A DNA stretch of 42,595 nt from Alteromonas sp. BMJM2 (GTDB taxonomy: Bacteria; Pseudomonadota; Gammaproteobacteria; Enterobacterales; Alteromonadaceae): assembly GCF_027257845.1 (NCBI RefSeq), contig NZ_JAPVOT010000025.1:1-42595 (forward strand), given 5' to 3'. Numbering within the stretch: the stretch's first letter is position 1; each line of letters opens with the position of its first letter. Position numbers and translations under genes: made by a program. The notes beneath the pieces were generated by a model. That model searched no databases and was not told the DNA's origin. It saw nothing but the letters and a program-made list of their open reading frames with translations. Positions 28,091 to 37,409 of the stretch are shown one piece after another.

Positions 28091-28641
28091 AGCAGTCCTA
28101 TATGCCCTCAAGCGTCTTTACCACCCTTTTAGGTTGATGGATTTTTGCGCCAACTTATCTTATCTAAAGCGTGCTGGCTTTTATTTTTATTTTCAATTTC
28201 GGGTCGTCATTCACAGTGAATGGCGATCTAAATGTTGTCTTGGTCATTTGCCTAATACAAAAAAGAGCAAATGGCTTCGCTAAGTGTCTGACTGAATACT
28301 AATTTTCGCAAGTTTAAAAGCCCAATCTTTAGACTATAAACCAGTTAACCAGGGCAATCTAGTAAGCGGTGCCGTTTTAGCGGTATTTTCACTCAATGCG
28401 TGCTGAGTGCCCTTTTCTTACCTGACAGTTCAAAACCACTCGCTTGGAACATTCTAATTTGGAACATACCGGTATAACGAGTAGCGAGTACTTCTCATAG
28501 TGTCATATCGGCAAGTAGTGAAAAATGTTTATTATTTACTTACCGATACAACTGCCTATCTAGGGCCTAACGTTATCTAGCGCTTACGGCCCCCCTGTTA
28601 CTGTGATGCTACTGTGCTGTTCCTGTGATAGCACTGTGCTG
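28091..28641. other. Gene-free region between asd and fimV
   Basis: 551 bp with no convincing gene. Next to the asd stop, CTGTGATGCTACTGTGCTG (28601-28619) and CTGTGATAGCACTGTGCTG (28623-28641) form an imperfect direct repeat; the second unit ends exactly at the base before the asd stop codon. The fimV promoter should lie in the left part. Confidence 0.6.
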
Positions 28642-29658
28642 CTACATATAGTCGCGAATGAGCGTTTCTGCTATCTGAATACTGTTTGTAGCAGCACCTT
28701 TTCGAATGTTATCCGACACTACCCAGAGGTTTAGGCCGCAAGGATGCGTAATATCATTTCTTATACGCCCCACATGCACCATATCATTCCCGCTGGCACT
28801 GCTAACCTGTGTTGGAAACTGTTCTGCACTTTCGTAAAGGGTTACGCCTGGTGCATCAGCAAGCAACTGCTTAACCTGCTCTGCATCAATGGGGGAATGC
28901 GTTTCTAAATGGATAGCCTCAGCATGACCGTAAAACACAGGCACACGCACTGCCGTTGCGTTCACTAAAATGCTATTGTCGCCCATTATTTTCTGCGTTT
29001 CCCACACCATTTTCATTTCTTCTTTAGTGTAATCATTATCTTGGAACGCATCTATTTGAGGAATAGCATTAAACGCAATTTGACGACTAAAAGCATCGGG
29101 TTTCACTTCACGAGCATTCAGAAGGCCAGCAGTTTGCTTTGCTAGCTCTTCCATGGCGTCTTTACCTGCGCCAGACACCGATTGATATGTGCATACGTTA
29201 ATGCGTGATATACCCACTGCGTCTTGAATTGGCTTTAACGCCACCATCATCTGAATAGTGGAGCAGTTAGGATTAGCAATAATGTTGCGATTGCGAAAAT
29301 CAGCGAGAGCGTGTGCGTTTACCTCTGGCACCACTAAAGGAATATCGGGGTCGTAACGAAATTCCGAGGTATTGTCGATAACAATACAGCCCTCTTCGGC
29401 CGCTAGCGGCGCAAATTTAGCTGATATGCTGCCGCCTGCTGAGAAAAAACCAAATTGGACACGTGACCAATCGAATTCATCAGCATCTTCAACTTCAATA
29501 TCCTCGCCTTTAAAAGATACTGTGCTGCCTGCAGAGCGTTTACTAGCTAAAGGGTATAAACGGTTAATCGGAAAGCCACGCTCTTCCAATAGCTCAATCA
29601 TCGTTTGCCCCACTAAACCTGTTGCGCCAAGAACGGCAACGTCAAACGCTTGCGACAT
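28642..29658 (-). CDS. asd: Aspartate-semialdehyde dehydrogenase
   Basis: 338 residues. It reduces aspartyl phosphate to aspartate semialdehyde with NADPH, the branch point to lysine/diaminopimelate, threonine and methionine. The Rossmann motif AVLGATGLVGQTM is at 8-20, the catalytic Cys is Cys132 (NPNCST), and QSVSGAGKDAMEEL follows. It belongs to the shorter subtype found beside fimV/truA in vibrios and alteromonads; in enterobacteria this position holds the inactive paralogue Usg. The intact Cys argues for a working enzyme. Ribosome site AGGAGAAG. Confidence 0.93.
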   Translation of the reverse strand: MSQAFDVAVLGATGLVGQTMIELLEERGFPINRLYPLASKRSAGSTVSFKGEDIEVEDADEFDWSRVQFGFFSAGGSISAKFAPLAAEEGCIVIDNTSEFRYDPDIPLVVPEVNAHALADFRNRNIIANPNCSTIQMMVALKPIQDAVGISRINVCTYQSVSGAGKDAMEELAKQTAGLLNAREVKPDAFSRQIAFNAIPQIDAFQDNDYTKEEMKMVWETQKIMGDNSILVNATAVRVPVFYGHAEAIHLETHSPIDAEQVKQLLADAPGVTLYESAEQFPTQVSSASGNDMVHVGRIRNDITHPCGLNLWVVSDNIRKGAATNSIQIAETLIRDYM

Positions 29659-29804
29659 AATGTTTTCTTCTCCTAATTTTGGTAAACGCTTTATGCGTTC
29701 ATGTAATATGGTGTCTAAATTATGGGTATAACGACACTTTCATCAGCATTGCTGTTAATTAAAGTGTGTAGTACAGCTTTGCAATAAATTCGAATTAAAC
29801 GCCT

Positions 29805-31004
29805 CTATTCTTGCTCAAGCTGTATAGAAAACCCAAGGCATTCAAAGGTTTTCATAATTTCCTTACTGGTGTTATTTGGCACTATTAATATGTGCGCACT
29901 GCACTCTCTTCGCACCCGATACTGCTTTCGTAATGCGGCAAAGTGCGCGCTTACGTTTTCGCTTTGCGCATTATCGTTTGCCATTTGTACTTTTTCTAAA
30001 GACTGTCTCATGTCTTTGTCGTCAATTGAGATATCGTAGATGCGGTGAAACACATCAATTAAATCCTCAACAGATAAACACGTTGCCGTTGGGTGTTGTA
30101 ACGCAACCCTGATAGGCGGAATTGACTGTAGGAAATCAGACAGTGTCTTAGTCGCTTTTTGGCCGGTGCGGTGGCAAATTTGCTCGTATATCATCTGAGT
30201 ACCGCGTACTTTACCCTCAACAGAATGACCCGCTATATGCGGCGTAACAAACCAGCAGCATTCGAAAAGACGGGTATCGATAGCAGGCTCGTTATTAAAA
30301 ACATCAAGTACCACGGTTGGTGCGTTTGGTGACGCTAAACGAGCGTGCAAAGCGAGTTCGTCTATGACTTCGCCGCGACAGGCATTAATGAGTAACTGAT
30401 GATCATTAAGTAGACGTAAAAATGTACTATCAATCAAATTACCCGTTGGATAAGGCCCGCCACGTACAAACGGCACGTGCAGCGTAATCACATCGCAACC
30501 GGCAATGTCATCCATTCCTACAAACGCTCTTTTATCTCCTGCTTCTTGAAGCGGCGGATCGCACAGCTTGTAACGCACGCCGATAGCATCGAGCAATACA
30601 GAAAGTGCAGTACCCACATTACCTGCGCCCACAATACCTACCGTTGCCGAGTATAAATCCAGCTTTTTGCTTTTTTGGGCATGCAGCAATACGCTTAGAA
30701 CATATTCTGCAACCGCCACAGCATTGCAACCAGCGGCTGAACTGTGCGCTATATTGTTAGCGTCTAAACAGGCCTTATCGATGTGATTGGTTCCAGCGGT
30801 GGCGGTAGTAACAAACTGAAGTTTGTTTGCATCTTTAAGCAGCTCAGGCGTTACCTTTGTGGTAGAGCGAAGGGCTAAAATATCGATATCAGCAAGGTCG
30901 CTTGCCGCTAAATTTTGCCATGCGTAGGTGCTTACCTCTCCTACATTATGGAGGTAGCTTTCGCCAAATGGGATAGTGTCTTCAAGAAGTATTTTCATAG
31001 CCAC
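29805..31004 (-). CDS. pdxB: 4-phosphoerythronate dehydrogenase
   Basis: 399 residues. It oxidises 4-phosphoerythronate in the DXP-dependent pyridoxal phosphate pathway. D-2-hydroxyacid dehydrogenase fold: VGIVGAGNVGTALSVLLDAIG-type NAD motif in the middle, catalytic Arg in INACRGEVID, Glu in DVFNNEPAID and His in TPHIAGHSVEGK. The last about 110 residues are the PdxB-specific dimerisation domain. A GTG start at 31004 has GGGG seven bases upstream; the in-frame ATG two codons later (30998) is an alternative. The pdxB-asd order is conserved in relatives. Confidence 0.94.
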   Translation of the reverse strand: MAMKILLEDTIPFGESYLHNVGEVSTYAWQNLAASDLADIDILALRSTTKVTPELLKDANKLQFVTTATAGTNHIDKACLDANNIAHSSAAGCNAVAVAEYVLSVLLHAQKSKKLDLYSATVGIVGAGNVGTALSVLLDAIGVRYKLCDPPLQEAGDKRAFVGMDDIAGCDVITLHVPFVRGGPYPTGNLIDSTFLRLLNDHQLLINACRGEVIDELALHARLASPNAPTVVLDVFNNEPAIDTRLFECCWFVTPHIAGHSVEGKVRGTQMIYEQICHRTGQKATKTLSDFLQSIPPIRVALQHPTATCLSVEDLIDVFHRIYDISIDDKDMRQSLEKVQMANDNAQSENVSAHFAALRKQYRVRRECSAHILIVPNNTSKEIMKTFECLGFSIQLEQE

Positions 31005-31156
31005 AAGTTTACCCCAAAATAGGGCGATAGTAACCCAATTAGACGGGTAAACTTGTGCTCACGCTTTGCGCTGAGTGCGCTAGGCGTTTTTTTAATCGAA
31101 CATTTTTCTTCAGGCTTGCTTTAATCAGAAAAAGGTCGTTTGTTGTGCTTCTTTAT

Positions 31157-31912
31157 TTAGGCGTCAAAGCCTGGGAAACGTCTTTCTACTCTGCGCTTTA
31201 TACCAGGCCATGCCAACGAACCACCAGCCTGTTTTGTGACTTGGGCTGCCTGAGCTTTAATCCCCTGCAGTATTGCAGAGTGGATAGGAATAAGCTTTTG
31301 GCCTGTGGCCTGGGCTTTTAACTGAATTTCGCAGGCTCGCTGCATAATAAACATAAATAGGAATGCGTCTGCGATGGTATCTGCACAGGTTAGCAAACCA
31401 TGATTGCGCAAAATCATAAATTGGGTATCGCCCAAATCTCTTACTAAGCGTGCTTTTTCATCGGGGTTTAAGGCAACGCCTTCATAGGAATGATAAGACA
31501 GCGACGCCAGCGGAAATAGCGATTGCTGTGAATAGGCCTGAAGCCCGTCTTCGAGTACTGATACTGCAACGCCCTCTGTAGTGTGAAGGTGCATGACGCA
31601 CTTTGCATCATCGCGGGCTTCGTGCACTGCACTGTGAATGGTAAACCCTGCAGGATTAATGTCGTACTCACTGTCCATCACTTTATTGCCGTGCAGATCG
31701 ACTTTTACCAAGCTAGATGCCGTTACCTCGTCGAACATCATTCCATATGGATTAATAAGAAAATGATGCTCTGGTCCGGGCACACGTGCAGATATGTGAG
31801 TAAAAATAAGGTCGTCCCAGCCATACATGGCCACAGCTCGATAACATGCGGCTAAATCTACACGGGTCTGCCACTCTTCTTCGCTCACCTGAGACTTTAC
31901 AGATTCACTCAT
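31157..31912 (-). CDS. Class II aldolase/adducin family protein
   Basis: 251-residue cytoplasmic protein of the L-fuculose-1-phosphate aldolase/adducin fold. Zinc ligands are expected at His108 and His110 (MHLHTT) and His171 (RNHGLLT). The acid near residue 73 of true aldolases is not obvious; NPYGMMFDEVTASSLVKVD takes that place. Bacterial proteins of this subgroup (MYGWDDLIFTHISARVPG) are common, but their substrate is mostly unknown. Ribosome site GAGGTGA. It is divergent from a Crp/Fnr-type regulator across 94 bp with a palindrome, so it may be that regulator's target. Confidence 0.88.
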   Translation of the reverse strand: MSESVKSQVSEEEWQTRVDLAACYRAVAMYGWDDLIFTHISARVPGPEHHFLINPYGMMFDEVTASSLVKVDLHGNKVMDSEYDINPAGFTIHSAVHEARDDAKCVMHLHTTEGVAVSVLEDGLQAYSQQSLFPLASLSYHSYEGVALNPDEKARLVRDLGDTQFMILRNHGLLTCADTIADAFLFMFIMQRACEIQLKAQATGQKLIPIHSAILQGIKAQAAQVTKQAGGSLAWPGIKRRVERRFPGFDA

Positions 31913-31972
31913 AACTCACCTCAAATAGTGTTGTAATTTTTTGCTACCTTACCCCTGAAAACCGGTATAAAC

Positions 31973-31994
31973 TGTCGTTACAACGACATTGTAA
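31973..31994. promoter_or_regulatory. Palindromic operator, probable Crp-family site
   Basis: TGTCG-TTACAA-CGACA (31973-31988) has the half-site length and 6-bp spacing of Crp-family operators (TGTGA-N6-TCACA), with altered inner bases. A second palindrome, TTACAA-CGACA-TTGTAA (31978-31994), overlaps it. A possible -10 (TATAAA, 31966-31971) for the regulator gene abuts the site, so bound protein could block its own promoter and act on the divergent aldolase promoter. Binding is inferred, not shown. Confidence 0.55.
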
Positions 31995-32006
31995 TAATTT
32001 TGTTAA

Positions 32007-32696
32007 ATGGAACATTTCAAACCTGTACTAACAAGCTCTTCTTGGTTTTCGTCGCTACCCGCACTTTTACAAAGCGAGCTATTGGGCAAAACGCGACTTA
32101 AGCACTTCAAAGCGGGTCAACAGCTTCATGCGAAAGGCGAGGACGGCGTTGGTTTTTACGGAATATGTGAAGGACGACTTCGCGTAACCACGATTGGTGT
32201 GGATGGCAGCGAGATGCTATTTGCACTATTAGGCCCGGGGACGTGGTTTGGAGAAATATCTATGTTCGACAACCTTCCACGCACCCACGATAATTTCTGC
32301 GAAACCGACAGTACTATTGCCGTTATCCCTAAAAATGCGTTTAACGAACTGCTGAAAAAATTTCCAGAACTGTACCCTTATTTCGCTAGGCTACTTTGCG
32401 CAAGAGTTCGAAGCGCGTTTCAGTTTATCGATTCAAGTACAGGGTTGAGTTTGAAGCATCAATTGGTAAAGCGGCTTCTAATGTTGACTACTAGCTACGG
32501 GCAGCACGTGCCTGAAAACAGCGCCATTACATTAACACTATCTCAAGAGTCACTGGCGCAAATGATAAATAGCTGTCGACAAACCGTGAATCGGCTGTTA
32601 GGTGAGCTGCAGCAAGAAGGCCTCGTTTTATTACACTACGGTAAGATAACTATTCCCAACCCCGACAAACTGTTTCACGACTACAGATTTAGGTAG
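32007..32696 (+). CDS. Crp/Fnr-family transcriptional regulator
   Basis: 229 residues: N-terminal cyclic-nucleotide-binding-like barrel (about 15-125), dimer helix (about 120-142) and C-terminal winged helix (about 150-222). The recognition helix reads NSCRQTVNRLL, with Arg191, Gln192 and Arg196 at the places of Crp Arg180, Glu181 and Arg185. The Cys cluster of Fnr is absent. The phosphate-binding cassette (FGEISMFDNLPRTHD) keeps GE but its next part differs from the Crp cAMP pocket, so cAMP binding is doubtful. The upstream palindrome TGTCG-N6-CGACA is its likely operator. No strong ribosome site. Convergent with fabB across a terminator. Confidence 0.9.
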   Translation: MEHFKPVLTSSSWFSSLPALLQSELLGKTRLKHFKAGQQLHAKGEDGVGFYGICEGRLRVTTIGVDGSEMLFALLGPGTWFGEISMFDNLPRTHDNFCETDSTIAVIPKNAFNELLKKFPELYPYFARLLCARVRSAFQFIDSSTGLSLKHQLVKRLLMLTTSYGQHVPENSAITLTLSQESLAQMINSCRQTVNRLLGELQQEGLVLLHYGKITIPNPDKLFHDYRFR

Positions 32697-32755
32697 CCGC
32701 AAAATAACGGGGTTATTTATGGTACATAAAAAATGGGGCATGAAAAATAGTGCAT

Positions 32756-32800
32756 AAAAAAATCCCCCAAGAACGATTAAGCTCGTTGGGGGATTTTTAT
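32756..32800. terminator. Bidirectional terminator between Crp-like gene and fabB
   Basis: AAAAATCCCCCAA pairs with TTGGGGGATTTTT around a loop that has a further CGA/TCG pairing. A and T runs flank both sides, and the stem stands between two convergent genes. Confidence 0.9.
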
Positions 32801-32848
32801 TAGGCCGTCTGAACTACAACATTGCTTTTATTAAAAGCACAAACCGTT

Positions 32849-34063
32849 TTAGCGGTTGTAGCGCTGCATAACTAAGGTAGCATTTGTGCCGCCAAAGCCG
32901 AAGCTGTTAGACATAACCGTATTTAGCTGAGCGTCTCTTGCCTCAGTAACAATATCAAGGCCTTTGGCTGCGTCATCTAGCGTGTCGATATTGATTGACG
33001 GTGCGATGAAATTGTTTTGCATCATAAGCAAACTGTAAATAGCTTCGTTGACACCAGCAGCACCTAGCGCATGGCCAGTGAGAGATTTCGTTGCACTGAT
33101 GGGCACGCCCGATGAGCCAAACACTTCCTGAATAGCCGCTAACTCTTTTACATCACCAACAGGCGTTGATGTGCCGTGAGTGTTTAGGTAGTCAATTGGA
33201 CCGTCTACGTTTTGCATCGCCATTTTCATACAGCGAATAGCGCCTTCACCTGAAGGAGCGACCATGTCGAAGCCGTCTGAGGTAGCGCCGTAACCGGTTA
33301 CTTCGCCGTAAATTGTCGCGCCACGAGCGAGAGCGTGCGCAAGCTCTTCAACAACAACCATACCGCCGCCACCAGAGCTAACAAAGCCATCTCGTGCTGC
33401 ATCATAGGTACGAGAGGCTACCGATGGGTTGTCGTTGTACTTTGAGCTTAGTGCGCCCATAGCGTCGAACTGACTTGAGAGCGACCAATGAAGCTCTTCA
33501 CCGCCACCGGCAAACACTACATCTTGTTTACCAAGCTGAATAAGCTCTAGTGCGTTACCAATACAGTGTGCACTTGTGGCACAGGCTGATGCGATTGAAT
33601 AGTTAACACCGCGAATTTTAAACGGTGTGGCTAAACATGCAGACACCGTAGACGCCATGCATCGTGGAACCATATATGGCCCTACGCGTTTAACCCCTTT
33701 TTCGCGAAGAATATCAGCAGATAGCACTTGGTTTTCAGAAGACGCACCGCCAGAGCCGGCAATAATACCTGTGCGATCATTTGAAATATCACTTTCTTCA
33801 AGGCCAGAATCTGCAATAGCCTGCTGCATGGCAACATAAGCGTATGCAGCCGCATCACCCATAAAGCGCATGGCTTTGCGGTCGATGTGCTCTTTTAAGT
33901 CAATATCAAGATTACCCCACACCTGACTGCGCAGGCCCATCTCGGCGAACTGCTCTGAAAATGTGATCCCAGACTTACCTGCTTTTAGTGATGCAAGTAC
34001 GTCCTCTTTATTTACGCCGATGCTCGATACAATACCGAGACCGGTGATAACTGCTCTTCTCAT
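32849..34063 (-). CDS. fabB: Beta-ketoacyl-ACP synthase I
   Basis: 404-residue condensing enzyme of fatty-acid elongation, required for unsaturated fatty acids. The Cys-His-His triad is Cys161 ([11 protein letters not shown]), His296 ([11 protein letters not shown]) and His331 ([12 protein letters not shown]). Length equals that of E. coli FabB (406), and the triad spacing fits FabB rather than FabF. Ribosome site AAGGG. The leader contains a 10-bp inverted repeat that reaches the ribosome site. Divergent from mnmC, as in enterobacteria. No FabA gene is in the window. Confidence 0.95.
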   Translation of the reverse strand: MRRAVITGLGIVSSIGVNKEDVLASLKAGKSGITFSEQFAEMGLRSQVWGNLDIDLKEHIDRKAMRFMGDAAAYAYVAMQQAIADSGLEESDISNDRTGIIAGSGGASSENQVLSADILREKGVKRVGPYMVPRCMASTVSACLATPFKIRGVNYSIASACATSAHCIGNALELIQLGKQDVVFAGGGEELHWSLSSQFDAMGALSSKYNDNPSVASRTYDAARDGFVSSGGGGMVVVEELAHALARGATIYGEVTGYGATSDGFDMVAPSGEGAIRCMKMAMQNVDGPIDYLNTHGTSTPVGDVKELAAIQEVFGSSGVPISATKSLTGHALGAAGVNEAIYSLLMMQNNFIAPSINIDTLDDAAKGLDIVTEARDAQLNTVMSNSFGFGGTNATLVMQRYNR

Positions 34064-34503
34064 AGTTTACCCTTTGCGTTGATGCGGCATATGTTAACGA
34101 TTTTACGGAATAAAGTGGTCTGCTTTGCACTTCAACGCAAAACCCTTTTTTATGAACACCTGTAACGGTTAAATCCAATCCCCGCACCTTGATTGTTAAT
34201 GCGTTACTTCTATCGGTAACGCTGTCGCTGTGTAAACAGCTTGTACTTAAGGTAGCATGAAACTTCGGCTTAGAATATCGCACTGCCTCAACGCTGTAAG
34301 AAAATGAAAAAGCTTTCATTAACGCTTTTATACACGCTGCACATCACAATTTGTTAGGCAATGGCTAACGCGCTTTAGATAAATTAAAAACTTTTACGGT
34401 AAAGTTTTTTGAGGCCTTGTAGAATATAGTTCAGGCAAGTGACGCCATTATGACACGCAGAAACACAACGAAATACATAGCTTAAGAAGAGGTTAGATAA
34501 GTA
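34064..34503. other. Divergent promoter region fabB/mnmC
   Basis: 440 bp with the promoters of fabB (left) and mnmC (right). I see no credible gene. The fabB side contains the inverted repeat described at 34073-34141. Confidence 0.6.
34073..34141 (-). promoter_or_regulatory. Inverted repeat in the fabB leader
   Basis: TTTGCGTTGA (34073-34082) and TCAACGCAAA (34132-34141) are exact inverted copies. In the fabB transcript the downstream arm continues straight into the AAGGG ribosome site, so pairing could limit ribosome access. A competing small hairpin (TTTGC...GCAAA) uses the upstream arm. Leader control is a hypothesis from the sequence alone. Confidence 0.4.
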
Positions 34504-36672
34504 GTGAAGTCTAAACATGCGCAAGTACATTTTAATGAAAACGGCATACCCATTGCCGATCATTTTGATGACGTTTATTTTTCTAACGACAGTGGCATTA
34601 ATGAAACCCAGCATGTTTTTATAAAAGGTAATGACCTTCATCAGCGCTGGGCGTTATGGGATAAACCACACTTTACTATTGCTGAAACCGGTTTTGGTAC
34701 TGGTTTAAACTTCTTGGTAGCCATGCATGAATTTAAGCAGTTTAGACAGGCAAACCCTCACCACCCTCTCAAGCGGTTGTTTTTTATCACTACCGAAAAG
34801 TACCCACTACCAAAGGCCGATATTCAGCGTGCGTTATCAACGTTTCCGTCGCTACGGGCCGAAACAGAGGCATTAATAGCGCTATATCCGATGGGGCTTG
34901 ACGGGTGCCATCGGCTGCATTTTACTGCATTTGATACCACCCTAGACTTGTGGATAGGCGATGTGCATCAGTTACTTGGGCAATGGCATTCACCAGAAGA
35001 AGGGCTTGTAGATGCATGGTTTTTAGATGGGTTTGCGCCAAGTAAAAACCCTGACATGTGGACCGATGCCTTGTTTTCACAAATGGCTAGGCTGTCAAAA
35101 AATGACACCACATTTGGTACCTTTACGGCGGCGGGTATTGTAAAGCGTGGGTTGGCCAATGTTGGATTTGTGATAAACAAACGCGCAGGATTTGGTCGCA
35201 AACGAGATATGCTTACCGGTTATTTTCAACTTACATCGGCAAGTGAAAATGAGAACATCAATTTAGAAACGGTGGTGCAGCCATCACCTGAGCCAGAGCG
35301 CCAATATTCTACTCAGTCTGTACCTAAAGCCACACAAAAAAAGCCTTCTCAGAAATGGCGACTGCCAGAGGGGCCTTATTATCGTTACAGCAATGCCCCC
35401 CTCAAAGAAGATAGCCATGTTGTTGTGGTGGGTTCTGGCCTTGCGGCTGCAACAATGTGTTTGGCACTAACTAAGCGCGATATTCGCGTAACGCTTTGCT
35501 TTGACGGCGATAGTCTAGCACAAGGCGCTTCGGGTAATCCTCAGGGTGGCTTCTACCCTCAGCTTCATAGTGAAGCGAGTATCGCCAGTCGTTTGCAGGC
35601 CCACTGCTTTTTATATGCAAGAGATTATTACGACAGCGTTAACAGCAATATTCAATTGCAAACCAGTACCGAAACTATCACTAAAGCAAACGATAAAAAG
35701 CCCACAAAAGAAGAGAATAAATACGATTTTTGTGGCGTTATTCAGCTTCGATTTAATGACAAAGTGGGTGTACGACAAGCGAAATTGGTGAACGACGACG
35801 TGTGGCCTTCAGAGCTTATTAGGCACGTAGACAGTGAAGAAGTACGCCGTATTGCTGGGGTTGATTTACCCTATGAAGGTTTGTTTATTCCCAAAGGCGG
35901 ATGGTTGTCGCCCCCGCAACTTGTTAGCGATATTATCGATTTGGCCAAGACAACAGGAAAGCTAACGCTTAAACCCAACCATTGTTATGTGTCTCATACT
36001 AGCGATGGAGACGTTGAATTTACGCATGGTAAGAGCATAAAGGCAGATCATGTGGTGCTTGCATTAGGCGCGGGAGCCGTGGGCACAGATGCATTCGATA
36101 GTCTTCCTTTGCGGCCTGTGCGAGGACAGGTTGAAGCCATTGCATCACAACAACCTATTGACGCATTAAAAACAGTGCTTTGCCACAAAGGGTATATGAC
36201 CCCTGCTATGGAAGGACGCCATGCACTGGGCTCTACCTATGTGAAAAATGATTTGGCCGTTGAGCCTCGCGAAGAAGAAAGCGAGCAAAACCTCGCTACT
36301 CATGAACAGGCTCTTGCGAACACAGATATAGTGAGCCAACTAAAGCATGACGGTACGGCGAGAGCGGCGACGCGACTTGGCTCGCCAGATCATCAACCTG
36401 TGGTTGGCGCACTGCATAATTTTAAAACGCTAAAACAAGAGTATGCCGATTTAGGCGTAGGAAAACCCTTTCAACAGGTGAGTACGTTACCGCAGAGCAA
36501 TGTGTCTACATTAAGTTGCTTAGGCTCAAGAGGCCTCACTACTGCCCCACTTTTAGCCGAAGTATTGGCAAGCACATTGTTAAGAGAGCCACTACCGCTG
36601 AACAACGATTTACTTAATGCGGTTAACACCTCACGCTTTATGGTGCGTGAGGCCGTGCGCGGCGAGTTCTAA
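34504..36672 (+). CDS. mnmC: Bifunctional tRNA mnm5s2U biosynthesis protein MnmC
   Basis: 722 residues, longer than the 668 of E. coli. It finishes mnm5s2U at tRNA wobble position 34: the FAD oxidase domain removes the carboxymethyl group of cmnm5U and the methyltransferase domain methylates the resulting amine. The N-terminal methyltransferase (about 1-245) has FDDVYFSNDSGINET, the SAM motif AETGFGTGLNFLVAM and DAWFLDGFAPSKNPDMW. A low-complexity linker (about 250-290) leads to the FAD domain from about 300 (VVVVGSGLAAATMCLALTKR) with ASGNPQGGFYPQL and LGSRGLTTAPLLAE. Charged insertions inside the FAD part explain the extra length. GTG start with AGAGG at a long spacing. It ends two bases before the convergent FlgO-like gene. 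Confidence 0.95.
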   Translation: MKSKHAQVHFNENGIPIADHFDDVYFSNDSGINETQHVFIKGNDLHQRWALWDKPHFTIAETGFGTGLNFLVAMHEFKQFRQANPHHPLKRLFFITTEKYPLPKADIQRALSTFPSLRAETEALIALYPMGLDGCHRLHFTAFDTTLDLWIGDVHQLLGQWHSPEEGLVDAWFLDGFAPSKNPDMWTDALFSQMARLSKNDTTFGTFTAAGIVKRGLANVGFVINKRAGFGRKRDMLTGYFQLTSASENENINLETVVQPSPEPERQYSTQSVPKATQKKPSQKWRLPEGPYYRYSNAPLKEDSHVVVVGSGLAAATMCLALTKRDIRVTLCFDGDSLAQGASGNPQGGFYPQLHSEASIASRLQAHCFLYARDYYDSVNSNIQLQTSTETITKANDKKPTKEENKYDFCGVIQLRFNDKVGVRQAKLVNDDVWPSELIRHVDSEEVRRIAGVDLPYEGLFIPKGGWLSPPQLVSDIIDLAKTTGKLTLKPNHCYVSHTSDGDVEFTHGKSIKADHVVLALGAGAVGTDAFDSLPLRPVRGQVEAIASQQPIDALKTVLCHKGYMTPAMEGRHALGSTYVKNDLAVEPREEESEQNLATHEQALANTDIVSQLKHDGTARAATRLGSPDHQPVVGALHNFKTLKQEYADLGVGKPFQQVSTLPQSNVSTLSCLGSRGLTTAPLLAEVLASTLLREPLPLNNDLLNAVNTSRFMVREAVRGEF

Positions 36673-36674
36673 AT

Positions 36675-37409
36675 TTACTCATTGATGAATGATGGCGCTT
36701 CAACACGCGCCATCTTATTCAGATCCATTACGATAAACGCTGGGATATACACATTTGCGCTGGCAACAATTTGCTTGTTTTGCAGTGAAACGATCCTGGC
36801 ATTCACTCTAACGCCTCTATCGTCTTCAATGATGGTGCCCGTTACTACATGGTCCATCTCAACGCTTTTGGCCAAACGCTTACCGCTACGCGACATCACA
36901 AAGTCGCCCTGCGGCGTCACTGTTATGCCATCAGTCAATTTAAAATCGACGATGGCTAAGCCAAAGTCTTGCAGTTCAGTGATCAAGTATTCAGATAATT
37001 GGTTGCCCAGCACTGTACTGTCGCTTAGCCCCGCATTTAAACGTACAAAACTCGCAATACCCACAGTGTGCTGCTGAGTGAGTTTTGTGGCGTTGCCCAT
37101 TAGCTCCATCGCCAACTGCGACGCGTAATCGTTTAATGCTTTGTGGGTTTTAGCAGGAAAAAAACCTGAATGAATAGGGTCTTTATACCCAGGGTTTACC
37201 GCAACATGTTGCTGATACTCTCTGTCTCTAGAGTCTGGGGTGTAAACCAGACCAGAGCGACTTGGTACCGAAACAGGCTCTGCATCATGGGTAATTTCAC
37301 CGTCTTCGCCTAACCAAAACGAACCGATTGATTCCGTGCTTGAGCACCCCGTTAGTGTTAAAACGCTTGATACAGCTGCAATAGAAAAAAACGCTGTTAG
37401 TTTCATCAT
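36675..37409 (-). CDS. FlgO-family outer-membrane lipoprotein (third of three)
   Basis: 244 residues. Lipoprotein signal peptide with lipobox LTGC (Cys22), then a disordered part to about residue 85 and a FlgO-like domain (about 88-235): HTVGIASFVRLNAGLSDSTV, LGNQLSEYLITELQDFGLAI, VVTGTIIEDDRGVRVNARIV. FlgO of Vibrio cholerae is an outer-membrane lipoprotein needed for flagellar stability and motility. The start overlaps the stop of the preceding paralogue by one base (TAATG), so translation is probably coupled. No flagellar gene is in the window, so the flagellar link is from family membership only. Confidence 0.85.
   Translation of the reverse strand: MMKLTAFFSIAAVSSVLTLTGCSSTESIGSFWLGEDGEITHDAEPVSVPSRSGLVYTPDSRDREYQQHVAVNPGYKDPIHSGFFPAKTHKALNDYASQLAMELMGNATKLTQQHTVGIASFVRLNAGLSDSTVLGNQLSEYLITELQDFGLAIVDFKLTDGITVTPQGDFVMSRSGKRLAKSVEMDHVVTGTIIEDDRGVRVNARIVSLQNKQIVASANVYIPAFIVMDLNKMARVEAPSFINE

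Noticed and set aside
34008..34641. Minus-strand frames upstream of fabB and across the mnmC start
   Set aside because: They overlap the fabB start or lie antisense to the conserved N-terminus of MnmC, with no recognisable pattern.
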